Assembly: GCA_023404345.1 (NCBI GenBank)
Contig: JAEYCB010000069.1
Location: 1-8,660 of the forward strand
Direction: 5' to 3'
DNA: 8,660 nucleotides
Source of the DNA: Bacillota bacterium
GTDB taxonomy: Bacteria; Bacillota; Clostridia; Christensenellales; Aristaeellaceae
The notes under the pieces were generated by a model. The model ran no database searches, was not told the origin of the DNA, and saw only the letters and a list, made by a program, of their open reading frames with translations. Shown here piece after piece: positions 1 through 6,134 of the stretch (positions are counted from its first letter, which is position 1; every line of letters begins with the position of its first letter). A program made the position numbers and the translations under genes.

Positions 1-2
1 CG

Positions 3-116
3 ATGAATCTCAAGAAACTCGCCCTCCACAAGTGGCGACCTTTTCTGCTTTTCTGCTTTTCTACCTTCACCTACTACAAGAAGCCACTTTGTGCCGAAGC
101 AAAGTGGCTTCTTTGA
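3..116 (+). other. Small open frame running through the left repeat (37 codons)
   Basis: From an ATG at 3 the frame is open for 37 codons to a TGA at 114-116. The predicted peptide has a basic start, a hydrophobic and aromatic middle (PFLLFCFSTFTYY) and a KK-rich tail; codons 11-37 come from the repeat. The same 27 codons are open in the right copy, read on the minus strand from 8660 to the TGA at 8577-8579. Upstream sequence is outside the window, so no ribosome binding site can be checked, and it could be the end of a longer gene. The C-terminal codons are formed by the palindrome, which argues for chance. I do not regard it as a supported gene. Confidence 0.13.
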
Positions 117-124
117 CTGGCTGA
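33..124 (+). repeat. Left copy of 92-base terminal inverted repeat
   Basis: Seen directly: these 92 bases are the exact reverse complement of 8569-8660, with no mismatch. From left to right the unit holds three 8-base tandem units (41-64), a 14-bp perfect hairpin (78-91 paired with 100-113, loop 92-99), then a short tail ending in CTGA that runs straight into a GC-rich terminator stem at 124. Identity stops right after CTGA: the flanking terminators of the two copies differ. The left limit is uncertain, because the other copy is cut by the window edge and the repeat may include bases 1-32. Inference: one copy of a dispersed chromosomal element. No transposase gene is in the window. Confidence 0.93.
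41..64 (+). repeat. Three 8-base tandem units (TTTTCTGC)
   Basis: Bases 41-48 and 49-56 are identical TTTTCTGC units, and 57-64 is TTTTCTAC with one change. The same block, inverted, is at 8629-8652 in the right repeat copy. It gives a pyrimidine-rich strand next to the repeat's hairpin. No role can be assigned from sequence. Confidence 0.8.
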
Positions 125-150
125 GCCCCGCCATTTCAGGCGGGGCTTTT
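124..150 (+). terminator. Intrinsic terminator abutting the left repeat
   Basis: A 9-bp GC-rich stem (124-132 with 139-147, loop ATTTCA) is followed by TTTT at 147-150 on the plus strand. The U tract is on the rightward side, so it best terminates transcripts entering from left of the window, through the repeat. For rplQ, read leftward, the stem is followed by CAGCCAG and not by U's, so it would be weak alone. The repeat's own hairpin (78-113) lies next in that direction and may finish the job. The tail TTTT also belongs to a competing 6-bp hairpin (144-158). Confidence 0.65.
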
Positions 151-164
151 GCAAAGCCAGCAAA

Positions 165-674
165 TCAGATGATCTCGATCACGCACATCTCGGCAGCGTC
201 GCCGCGACGGGGCCCGAGCTTGTAAATGCGGGTGTAGCCACCGGCGCACTTCTTTTCCTCATTGCGCTTCTTGAACTTGGGGCCATATTCACGGAAGAGC
301 TTCTCCACCACAGGATACTTAACGTCCTTGGTGCGCTCTTTCCAGTCGGCCTTATCCTCGTCCTTGCGCTGCACGTCCTTGAGCTCATAGAGGTAGCTCA
401 TCATCAGACGGCGGGCATGCAGCTTGCTGGGAGCATCGTTAACCACGTTCAGGGTTACGAGCTGGCCCTTGTCGTTGTGGGTTTCTTTGGTCACTTCCAC
501 GTTGTTATCGCACTCATTGACCGCAAGCGTGATCAGGCGCTCGGCGGCACGGCGCACTTCCTTGGCGCGGGCCTCGGTCGTCTCGATGCGGCCATACCAA
601 ATCAGGTTGGTCACCTGATTGCGCAAAAGCGCCTTGCGCTGATCGGCAGTACGGCCCAGTTTCCGTTGTGCCAT
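165..674 (-). CDS. rplQ: 50S ribosomal protein L17, enlarged form
   Basis: Large-subunit protein L17, which binds 23S rRNA near the peptide exit tunnel. The N-terminal block (RKLGRTADQRKALLRN, residues 4-19), the IETTEARAKEVR helix (30-41), the LHARR segment (85-89) and the C-terminal GGYTRIYKLGPRRGDAAEM (145-163) are all family hallmarks. At 169 residues it is much longer than common L17 proteins (about 115-130). The extra sequence is internal: about 30 residues at 51-84 and about 15 charged residues at 99-119. Start: ATG at 674 with GGAGG ten bases upstream. It is the last gene of the rpsM-rpsK-rpsD-rpoA-rplQ operon, 33 bases after rpoA. No recognised gene follows it before the repeat. Confidence 0.97.
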   Translation of the reverse strand: MAQRKLGRTADQRKALLRNQVTNLIWYGRIETTEARAKEVRRAAERLITLAVNECDNNVEVTKETHNDKGQLVTLNVVNDAPSKLHARRLMMSYLYELKDVQRKDEDKADWKERTKDVKYPVVEKLFREYGPKFKKRNEEKKCAGGYTRIYKLGPRRGDAAEMCVIEII

Positions 675-707
675 GGTATGTTATCCTCCTTTTAAGGAAT
701 CGGTCGG

Positions 708-1652
708 TTATTCGTCGCTGGGGCGCAGGGAGAGGTTAAGCGCTTCGAGCTTCTGCTCCACTTCCTCCAGGCTCTTGCGGCCGAGGTTGCGCACCTTCAT
801 CATATCCTCCTGGTTGCGTTGCACCAGTTCCGCCACGGTGTTGATACCCGCGCGCTTGAGGCAGTTGTAGGCACGTACGCTCAGGTCCAGCTCCTCGATG
901 GTCATTTCGAGCACTTTTTCCTTCTTGTCGTCTTCCTGATCGGTGAAGGAAATGGTGGTCACCTGATCGGTCAAGCCGACAAACAGGGTCAGGTGCTCGG
1001 TGAGAATCTTGGCGGCAAGGCTGATGGCCTCGTCGGGCTGAACGCTGCCGTTGGTCCACACCTCCAGAGTCAGCTTGTCATAGTCGGTGATCTGTCCCAC
1101 GCGGGTATCGGTCACCGTGTAGTTGACCTTGCGGATGGGGGTGAAGATTGAGTCGATCGGAATGACCCCGATGGGCATATTGGGATACTTGTTCTTTTCC
1201 GCACTCACGTATCCGCGGCCCTTGTCGATGGTCAGCGTCATTTGCAGGTGGGCATCCTCGTTGAGGGTGGCGATATGCATCTCCGGATCGATGAACTCAA
1301 GCTCGTCATCAATGGCGATATCCTTGGCCTTGACCTCGGCGGGGCCCTTCACATCGAGCATGACGGTTTTGGGCTGATCGGAATACAGCTTGGCCGACAA
1401 GGTCTTGAGGTTCAGAATGAGCTCGCTCACATCCTCGGTGACGCCGGGCACGGTAGAAAACTCATGCTGAATGCCTTCGATCTTAATGCTGGTCACGGCC
1501 ACGCCGGGCAGCGAGCTAAGCAGCACGCGGCGCAGAGCATTGCCCAGCGTGTTGCCAAAGCCGCGCTCCAGGGGCTCTACGACAAACTTGCCGTAGGTAC
1601 CATCCGCACTGAGCTCCGCACAGTCGATGCGCGCCTTTTCGATTTCGATCAT
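708..1652 (-). CDS. rpoA: DNA-directed RNA polymerase subunit alpha
   Basis: The alpha subunit dimerises and scaffolds beta and beta-prime; its C-terminal domain contacts promoter UP elements and activators. At 314 residues it has normal bacterial length. The N-terminal domain spans about 1-228, including the LERGFGNTLGNALRRVLLSSLPG dimerisation segment starting near residue 28. A charged linker (about 238-248, EDDKKEK) leads to the C-terminal domain (about 250-310). There R260, N263 and C264 correspond to the DNA-contacting R265, N268 and C269 of E. coli, and NLGRKS (289-294) is the second contact loop. Start: ATG at 1652, with AGGAGGG eight bases upstream. It is the fourth gene of the alpha operon, 52 bases after rpsD. 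Confidence 0.98.
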   Translation of the reverse strand: MIEIEKARIDCAELSADGTYGKFVVEPLERGFGNTLGNALRRVLLSSLPGVAVTSIKIEGIQHEFSTVPGVTEDVSELILNLKTLSAKLYSDQPKTVMLDVKGPAEVKAKDIAIDDELEFIDPEMHIATLNEDAHLQMTLTIDKGRGYVSAEKNKYPNMPIGVIPIDSIFTPIRKVNYTVTDTRVGQITDYDKLTLEVWTNGSVQPDEAISLAAKILTEHLTLFVGLTDQVTTISFTDQEDDKKEKVLEMTIEELDLSVRAYNCLKRAGINTVAELVQRNQEDMMKVRNLGRKSLEEVEQKLEALNLSLRPSDE

Positions 1653-1704
1653 TCGTTTTACCCTCCTGTTTTAAGCCAATGGGTTGAGGGAGTAACGCCT
1701 CATC

Positions 1705-2331
1705 CTAACGAGAGTAGAACTCGACGATCATGTTTTCCTGCAGGGTCAGATCCACGTCATCGCGCTGCGGCAGGGCGGCAACGGTGGCGGTGAGGTTTTC
1801 CAGATCGGTGGTGAGCCACTTGGGCACCACGCGGCCGGAGCCTTCCTTGGCGGCCTTGAAGATGGCGATGTCCTTCTTGGTGGACTTAACGCCGATCACA
1901 TCGCCCTGCTTCACGGTATAAGAGGGGATGTCCACCTTCTTGCCGTTCACGGTCATCAGGCCGTGGCACACAAGCTGACGGGCCTGCGCACGGCTGGCAG
2001 CCAGACCGCTGCGGTACACCACGTTATCCAGACGCAGCTCGAGCAGCTGGAGCAGGTTGTCGCCGGTGATGCCCTTCATGCCGGTGGCGCGGACAAAGGT
2101 GCGCTTGAACTGGCCTTCCATCAGGCCGTAGGCGCGGCGGGCTTTCTGCTTTTCACGAAGCTGGAGGCCGTACTCACTCGCCTTACGCTGCCGGGCCTGT
2201 CCATGCTGGCCCGGAGGGGTGGGGCGGTTCTGCTGCGCGCACTTGGACGAGAAGCACTTCTCGCCCTTGAGGAAGAGCTTGGTGCCCTCGCGGCGGCACA
2301 TACGGCATACGGAATCTGTATATCTTGCCAT
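1705..2331 (-). CDS. rpsD: 30S ribosomal protein S4, zinc-binding type
   Basis: Primary 16S rRNA-binding protein that starts 30S assembly and helps translational accuracy. The 208-residue length is typical. Cys9, Cys12, Cys26 and Cys31 form a C-x2-C-x13-C-x4-C zinc site, the four-cysteine version of S4. PPGQHG (39-44) is conserved, and an S4 RNA-binding domain covers about 99-160 (LRLDNVVYRSG onward, QARQLVCHG, VNGKKVDIPSY). The C-terminus ends in the usual IVEFYSR. Start: ATG at 2331 with GAGGAGGT nine bases upstream; stop TAG. S4 is a known translational autorepressor in several bacteria (alpha operon in E. coli, rpsD leader in Bacillus). Here only 24 bases separate it from rpsK, so any control site would lie elsewhere. 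Confidence 0.98.
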   Translation of the reverse strand: MARYTDSVCRMCRREGTKLFLKGEKCFSSKCAQQNRPTPPGQHGQARQRKASEYGLQLREKQKARRAYGLMEGQFKRTFVRATGMKGITGDNLLQLLELRLDNVVYRSGLAASRAQARQLVCHGLMTVNGKKVDIPSYTVKQGDVIGVKSTKKDIAIFKAAKEGSGRVVPKWLTTDLENLTATVAALPQRDDVDLTLQENMIVEFYSR

Positions 2332-2355
2332 GTTGATTGTACCTCCTCGAAATCC

Positions 2356-2757
2356 TTACACTCTTCTACGCTTGGGCGGACGGCATCCGTTGTGCGGAAT
2401 GGGTGTAACGTCTTTGATCATGTTGACTTCAAGACCCGCGGCCTGCAGGCTGCGGATGGCGGCTTCACGTCCGGAACCGGGACCCTTGACATAAACCTCG
2501 ACAGTCTTGAGGCCAAACTCCATGGCGGCCTTCGCGGCGGTCTCGGCAGCCATCTGAGCGGCAAAGGGAGTGGACTTCTTGCTTCCACGGAAGCCCAGGC
2601 CGCCGGCGCTGGCCCAGCTGAGCGCGTTGCCGTTGGTGTCGGTCAAAGTAACGATGGTATTGTTAAAGGAAGAACGGATATGCGCGGCGCCACGCTCGAC
2701 GAGCTTCTTCTCACGGCGCTTGCGCGTTACCTTCTTAAGCTTTTGCTTGGGTGCCAT
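2356..2757 (-). CDS. rpsK: 30S ribosomal protein S11
   Basis: Small-subunit platform protein that binds 16S rRNA near the E site with S7 and S18. It has 133 residues, close to the family norm. A basic tail (residues 3-20) is followed by the conserved core AHIRSSFNNTIVTLTD (about 25-40), the GGLGFRGSKKSTPFAAQ segment, VKGPGSGREAAIRSL, and the signature end DVTPIPHNGCRPPKRRRV-like motif. Start: ATG at 2757, with GGAGGG ten bases upstream. It sits 44 bases after rpsM and 24 bases before rpsD, as in the standard alpha operon. No anomaly is visible. Confidence 0.98.
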   Translation of the reverse strand: MAPKQKLKKVTRKRREKKLVERGAAHIRSSFNNTIVTLTDTNGNALSWASAGGLGFRGSKKSTPFAAQMAAETAAKAAMEFGLKTVEVYVKGPGSGREAAIRSLQAAGLEVNMIKDVTPIPHNGCRPPKRRRV

Positions 2758-2801
2758 GTTTGTTCATCCCTCCATGCTGAATCAGCATACTTTGCGTCTG
2801 G

Positions 2802-3179
2802 TTAACGGGTGGCTTTCTTCTTGCCCGCGATGGTGCGCTTGGGGCCCTTGCGGGTACGCGCGTTGTTCTTGGTGTTCTGACCGCGAACGGGCAGGTTGCG
2901 GCGGTGGCGCACGCCGCGATAGCAGCCGATCTCCACCAGGCGCTTGATGTTGAGGGACACTTCACGGCGAAGGTCGCCCTCCACCTTGACGTGGTGCTCG
3001 ATGTACTCACGAAGCTTGCTGACTTCGTTTTCGCTGAGGTCCTTGACGCGGGTATCGGGGTTGATCTCAGTCTCGGCAAGGATCTGCTTGGACGTTGCCA
3101 GGCCGATGCCGAAGATGTAGGTCAGGCCGATCTCCACACGCTTTTCCCTGGGCAGGTCTACGCCCGCAATACGTGCCAT
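2802..3179 (-). CDS. rpsM: 30S ribosomal protein S13
   Basis: Protein of the 30S head that contacts tRNA and the intersubunit bridges with L5. It has 125 residues, normal length. The start MARIAGVDLPREKRVEIGLTY-like block, the helix-hairpin-helix segment IFGIGLATSKQIL (about 22-34), RREVSLNIKRLVEIGCYRG, RHRRNLPVRGQNTKNNARTRKG and a lysine-rich tail identify it. Start: ATG at 3179 with GGAGG nine bases upstream. It is the first gene of the operon: rpmJ and infA, which precede it in most Bacillota, are absent from the 440 bases upstream. That interval holds a promoter and a long leader. Confidence 0.98.
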   Translation of the reverse strand: MARIAGVDLPREKRVEIGLTYIFGIGLATSKQILAETEINPDTRVKDLSENEVSKLREYIEHHVKVEGDLRREVSLNIKRLVEIGCYRGVRHRRNLPVRGQNTKNNARTRKGPKRTIAGKKKATR

Positions 3180-3386
3180 GTGTGGTTACACCTCCATGTA
3201 ATGTGCTCTCTTGAGCCGAAGGGGCTCTTGAAGTTGGACGCGTCCACGTAGAGAGAGCGAAGCGCATCCCAAGCCCCCGCACGGCCCTGACGGCCGCGCT
3301 TTGTCAGTGATGATGTTTCCGCCTGGCCCGTGGTCACACGCCTTTTGAGCGCATGCAGCCGCCCACGGCTCCCGGCATACTCCAAC
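3180..3386 (-). promoter_or_regulatory. Long 5' leader of the rpsM operon
   Basis: From the predicted transcription start near 3386 to the rpsM ATG there are about 205 untranslated bases. They can form several hairpins: an 8-bp stem with one G-T pair at 3279-3286/3292-3299, a 5-bp stem at 3213-3217/3223-3227 near the ribosome binding site, and a 12-base perfect palindrome at 3235-3246. No credible small gene was found: the only ATG frames have no ribosome binding site. Leaders of ribosomal-protein operons often carry autoregulatory sites. Whether this one does is inference, and I do not recognise a known S4, S13 or other r-protein motif in it. Confidence 0.45.
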
Positions 3387-3392
3387 TTTTGA

Positions 3393-3422
3393 ATTATAGC
3401 ACAGTTCCACGCAACTTGTAAA
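3393..3422 (-). promoter_or_regulatory. Promoter of the rpsM-rplQ operon
   Basis: On the minus strand, TTTACA (3422-3417) and TATAAT (3398-3393) are 18 bases apart, and TGC precedes the -10 box to give an extended -10. A/T tracts resembling an UP element lie just upstream (3425-3454, including two runs of six A). The expected start is near 3386. This fits the high expression needed for ribosomal genes and shows that the cluster is transcribed on its own, downstream of the transporter terminator. Confidence 0.8.
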
Positions 3423-3564
3423 CTCTTTTTTGTGGAGAATTTTTCATCTTTTTTGACGAACAACGGTCTGTCTGCCGGCCGTGCATAAGCAATGACCCCC
3501 AGAGATTGGCACCAGGCAGCAAACGCGATGTATTTATCACATAATGAGCGAAATATATCGCGAG

Positions 3565-3607
3565 GAAAAAACATACGGACGGGAGGCCTCTGTGCCTCCC
3601 GTCCGTA
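3565..3607 (-). terminator. Strong intrinsic terminator of the ABC transporter operon
   Basis: A perfect 14-bp stem (3574-3587 with 3594-3607, six-base loop) is followed on the minus strand by TGTTTTTTCC. It lies 14 bases after the ATPase stop codon and separates the transporter operon from the ribosomal-protein promoter. The 140 bases between it and the rpsM promoter hold no gene that I can support. Confidence 0.93.
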
Positions 3608-3621
3608 GAATGTCTGCCATA

Positions 3622-4344
3622 TCACAAGACTTTGCGCAGAAAATCCTGTGTGCGGGGATTCTGGGGATTTTCAAAGATATCGCGGGGCGTGCCCTCCTCC
3701 AAAACCCGTCCCTCGTCCATGAAGAGAACGCGGTCACCAACCTCGCGGGCAAAACCCATCTCATGGGTTACAACCACCATGGTCATGCCCTCGGCCGCAA
3801 GCTGCTTCATCACGTCCAGCACTTCGCCCACCATTTCAGGGTCAAGAGCACTGGTGGGTTCGTCAAAAAGCATCACGTCAGGATTCATGCACAGCGCGCG
3901 CACGATGGCGATGCGCTGCTGCTGTCCGCCGGAAAGCTGCTTGGGATACACGTTTGCTTTTTCCAGCAGCCCCACACGCGCCAGAAGCTGATTAGCCTTT
4001 TCAGTCGCCGCTTCCTTGGATACCTGGCCAGTCTGAATGGGGGCCAGGGTGAGGTTTTGCATCACGGTCAGGTGCGGGAAGAGGTTGAACTGCTGAAACA
4101 CCATGCCCATGCGGCGCCGGATCAGGTTGATATCGCACTTGGGATCGGTAATATCGGTGCCCTCAAAAAGAATCTGCCCTTCGGTGGGCCGTTCCAGCAG
4201 GTTCAGGCAGCGCAGAAAAGTACTTTTGCCCGAACCGCTGGGACCGATAATAACAACCTTTTCACCCGGAGTGATATGCTGGTCGATTCCCTTGAGAACG
4301 TCGAGCTGACCAAAGGATTTTTTCAGTCCCTTAACGGTTATCAC
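3622..4344 (-). CDS. Polar amino acid ABC transporter, ATP-binding protein
   Basis: Cytoplasmic ATPase that powers import by the binding protein and permease encoded just upstream. It belongs to the GlnQ/HisP/ArtP group and has 240 residues, typical length. Walker A is GPSGSGKST (34-42), the Q loop is at Q84/Q85, the signature LSGGQ is at 137-141, Walker B is VMLFDE (157-162), the D loop is SALD (165-168) and the switch histidine is H194. All catalytic parts are present. The start is a GTG at 4344, with GGAGG ten bases upstream inside the permease gene; the two genes overlap by 14 bases, which suggests translational coupling. Substrate cannot be read from the ATPase; arginine is suggested only by the promoter site. 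A terminator follows directly. Confidence 0.95.
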   Translation of the reverse strand: MITVKGLKKSFGQLDVLKGIDQHITPGEKVVIIGPSGSGKSTFLRCLNLLERPTEGQILFEGTDITDPKCDINLIRRRMGMVFQQFNLFPHLTVMQNLTLAPIQTGQVSKEAATEKANQLLARVGLLEKANVYPKQLSGGQQQRIAIVRALCMNPDVMLFDEPTSALDPEMVGEVLDVMKQLAAEGMTMVVVTHEMGFAREVGDRVLFMDEGRVLEEGTPRDIFENPQNPRTQDFLRKVL

Positions 4345-5080
4345 CTTGACGCAGCCTCCTTTCCAGCCTGCCCACCATGTGGGTGAGGAACATGACCAAA
4401 ACCAGGTAAATCAGTGCTACCGCAATGAGGGGCATGAAGGGCGAATAGGTCACGCCGCGAATGCGGTTGCCCGCAAAGGTCAAATCGCTCACGGCCACAT
4501 ATCCGGCGACAGAGGTTTCTTTCAGCAACGTGATAAACTCATTGGCCAATGTCGGAAGCACATTTTTAAGCACCTGCGGCGCAATGACGAACCACATGGT
4601 TTTCAGATAATTCAAGCCAAGGCTGCGGCCTGCCTCCATTTGCCCTTTGTCCACGCTCATAATGCCTGAACGGAAAATCTCGGACACATACGCGCCGCTG
4701 TTAATGCCAAAGGCCAGCGTAGCCACCATCACGCCATTATCCGATGTGGCGAAGATGATATAGTACATGATCAAAAGCTGGATCACCATTGGCGTGCCGC
4801 GAATGATGGTGGTATAGATCAAGCATATCCGGTTCAAAATTGAAAACACAAAGCGCGCCGGTCCGCGACGCATCGTAGAACCCGCGTTATCCCATGTGGT
4901 GCGCAAAATGGCCACTACCACGCCCAGCACAATACCAATCAAGCAGGCAAGGAACGCTATCAACAACGTATTGCCCAAGCCGCTCAACAGCATGCGCCAG
5001 CGGCTCTTATCAATAAAGTTGAGAACAAATTCGGCCTTTACGCCGTCAAACCACGCCGCAAGGTCTGTCAGAAGCGTCAC
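4331..5080 (-). CDS. Polar amino acid ABC transporter, permease
   Basis: Inner-membrane channel subunit of the HisM/GlnP type, 249 residues; with a single permease gene it should work as a homodimer. A long N-terminal stretch is followed by hydrophobic segments at about 36-59, 85-111, 117-137, 160-178 and 214-236. RGTP (94-97) is conserved in the family. The cytoplasmic coupling (EAA) loop, which docks on the ATPase, is at about 146-168 (GQMEAGRSLGLNYLK). The start is a GTG at 5080 with GGGAGG eight bases upstream. A 224-base palindrome-rich gap separates it from the binding-protein gene. The loop between segments 1 and 2 (about 60-84) is hydrophilic and rather long, which is seen in some members. 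Confidence 0.94.
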   Translation of the reverse strand: MTLLTDLAAWFDGVKAEFVLNFIDKSRWRMLLSGLGNTLLIAFLACLIGIVLGVVVAILRTTWDNAGSTMRRGPARFVFSILNRICLIYTTIIRGTPMVIQLLIMYYIIFATSDNGVMVATLAFGINSGAYVSEIFRSGIMSVDKGQMEAGRSLGLNYLKTMWFVIAPQVLKNVLPTLANEFITLLKETSVAGYVAVSDLTFAGNRIRGVTYSPFMPLIAVALIYLVLVMFLTHMVGRLERRLRQGDNR

Positions 5081-5304
5081 GCGCTCAGCCTCCCATCAGT
5101 CTTAGGTGCGAAGAAAGGGAGCGGCATCGCCGCTTCCCCCATAGCGTCAAAAACCCCCCCGTCACAATCCAAGGGCACAAATCCCGTGCCCGGCCTGTGT
5201 CGGGCGTTACGATTCCAGTCCAGCCGCCCATCTTCTGAACCTTTATCAGAAAGGACAGGCTAAGGGGGGCGGCATTGCCGCTCCCCCGCTGCATCCGGTT
5301 TGGA
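5081..5304 (-). repeat. Palindrome-rich gap between binding-protein and permease genes
   Basis: No gene is supported here. Two near-identical palindromes bracket the gap: 5117-5138 (9 bp, one bulge) and 5264-5287 (10 bp, one bulged T), both built on GCGGCAT-C/T-GCCGC flanked by G and C runs. Between them are two mutually exclusive hairpins that share GCCC at 5188-5191 (5173-5178/5186-5191 and 5188-5192/5201-5205), and a G7-T5 run at 5150-5160 on the minus strand. Neither bracketing stem has a good U tract. Inference: partial attenuation or transcript processing after the binding-protein gene, or a dispersed palindromic element. There is no convincing promoter for the permease in the gap. Confidence 0.6.
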
Positions 5305-6051
5305 TTATTCGGCCGGGATATACTTCTCAATGATCGCCTGAATGGTGCCATCAGCGGTCAGCTCTTCTAGGGCCGCGTTGAACTTGTCAAGCAGCTCGGT
5401 GTTATCCTTGGCAAAGCAGGCCGCATAGTCCTCCACCACATAGGTGCTTTCCAGGATCTTAAGGCCCTCGTTGGCAGCCACATAAGCCTTGGCCGGCTCA
5501 TTATCGATGATAACGCAATCGATCTTGCCGTTAACCAGCGCCATCACAGCCTCGTTGCCGCTGAGGAAAGGCGCGACGGTGCCCTTGCCGGCCTCTTCAA
5601 TGTCGCTCATGGCGTAGATGTAACCCGTGGTGGCGTTCTGAGTGCCGACGGTGTAATTGGCGCCGTCCGCCAGCAGATCATCCACACTGGTAATGGGGCT
5701 GTCTTCCTTGACGATGATCACCTGAACGCCGGTGGCATAGGTGTTGGAGAAGCTAACCATCTGCTTGCGTTCCTCGGTCACGGTCATGCCAGCCATGCAA
5801 AAGTCGTATTTGCCGCTGGCCACGCCGGATACCAGAGAATCAAACTCAGTGTCCACGATTTCAAGATCGTAGCCCATCTTCTCGCACACGGCGGCGGCAA
5901 TCTCAGGGTCGATACCCACCACCTGGTCGCCCTCGACATACTCATAAGGAGGGAAAGACGCATTGGTCGCCATGGTCAAGGTTTCCGCACACGCAGCGGC
6001 AGCAGTCAAAGTCAATGCAAGCGTCAAAGCCAGAGCCATAATCTTCTTCAT
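5305..6051 (-). CDS. Polar amino acid ABC transporter, substrate-binding protein
   Basis: Extracellular receptor of the importer (family 3, SBP_bac_3), 248 residues from the chosen start. Signal peptide: Lys2-Lys3, hydrophobic core 4-17, then AAAACAE. Cleavage after the AxA at 20-22 is possible, and Cys21 also fits a loose lipobox, so a lipoprotein anchor is likely in a Gram-positive cell. Family features are FPPYEY near 34-39, GIDPEIAAAVCEKMGY, the GKYDFCMAGMTVTEERK substrate-contact region and VNGKIDCVIIDNEPA. An upstream in-frame ATG at 6066 is rejected: its ATGGAGG contains the ribosome binding site, placed eight bases before the ATG at 6051. Substrate is unproven; the ARG-box-like site suggests arginine or a related cationic amino acid. 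Confidence 0.94.
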   Translation of the reverse strand: MKKIMALALTLALTLTAAAACAETLTMATNASFPPYEYVEGDQVVGIDPEIAAAVCEKMGYDLEIVDTEFDSLVSGVASGKYDFCMAGMTVTEERKQMVSFSNTYATGVQVIIVKEDSPITSVDDLLADGANYTVGTQNATTGYIYAMSDIEEAGKGTVAPFLSGNEAVMALVNGKIDCVIIDNEPAKAYVAANEGLKILESTYVVEDYAACFAKDNTELLDKFNAALEELTADGTIQAIIEKYIPAE

Positions 6052-6059
6052 GATGGTTG

Positions 6060-6064
6060 CCTCC
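6060..6064 (-). promoter_or_regulatory. Ribosome binding site that fixes the binding-protein start
   Basis: GGAGG on the minus strand lies eight bases before the ATG at 6051. It overlaps the alternative ATG at 6066, which itself has no ribosome binding site upstream, so translation most likely starts at 6051. Confidence 0.85.
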
Positions 6065-6097
6065 ATTCAATCGCTCGTTCGTTTTGGGAACGTGCAT

Positions 6098-6126
6098 AGT
6101 ATACAACCGGTTATGCATTCTGTCAA
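6098..6126 (-). promoter_or_regulatory. Promoter of the amino acid ABC transporter operon
   Basis: On the minus strand a perfect TTGACA (6126-6121) and TATACT (6103-6098) are separated by 17 bases. The expected start is near 6091, giving a leader of about 40 bases. TGCAT pentamers overlap or flank both boxes, so binding there would repress by blocking polymerase. Confidence 0.88.
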
Positions 6127-6134
6127 GCTCTTTT

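Noticed and set aside
41..64. Start of a CRISPR array
   Set aside because: The units are 8 bases long with no spacers and only three copies; there are no cas genes.
1963..2805. 280-codon plus-strand open frame opposite rpsD and rpsK
   Set aside because: A shadow of GC-rich coding on the other strand. The same explanation covers 3544-4386 (plus strand, opposite the ATPase gene) and 1242-1793 (plus strand, opposite rpoA).
3575..3606. Repeat element at the transporter operon end
   Set aside because: The long perfect stem is fully explained as an intrinsic terminator, since it is followed by a run of six U's 14 bases after the ATPase stop.
3158..3625. 155-codon minus-strand open frame upstream of rpsM
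   Set aside because: It overlaps the transporter terminator, the rpsM promoter and the rpsM start, has no good ribosome binding site and resembles no family I know. The interval is better explained as terminator, promoter and leader.
5085..5351. 88-codon minus-strand open frame across the binding-protein/permease gap
   Set aside because: It begins inside the binding-protein gene in another frame and consists largely of translated palindromes, with low-complexity and basic residues. There is no ribosome binding site.
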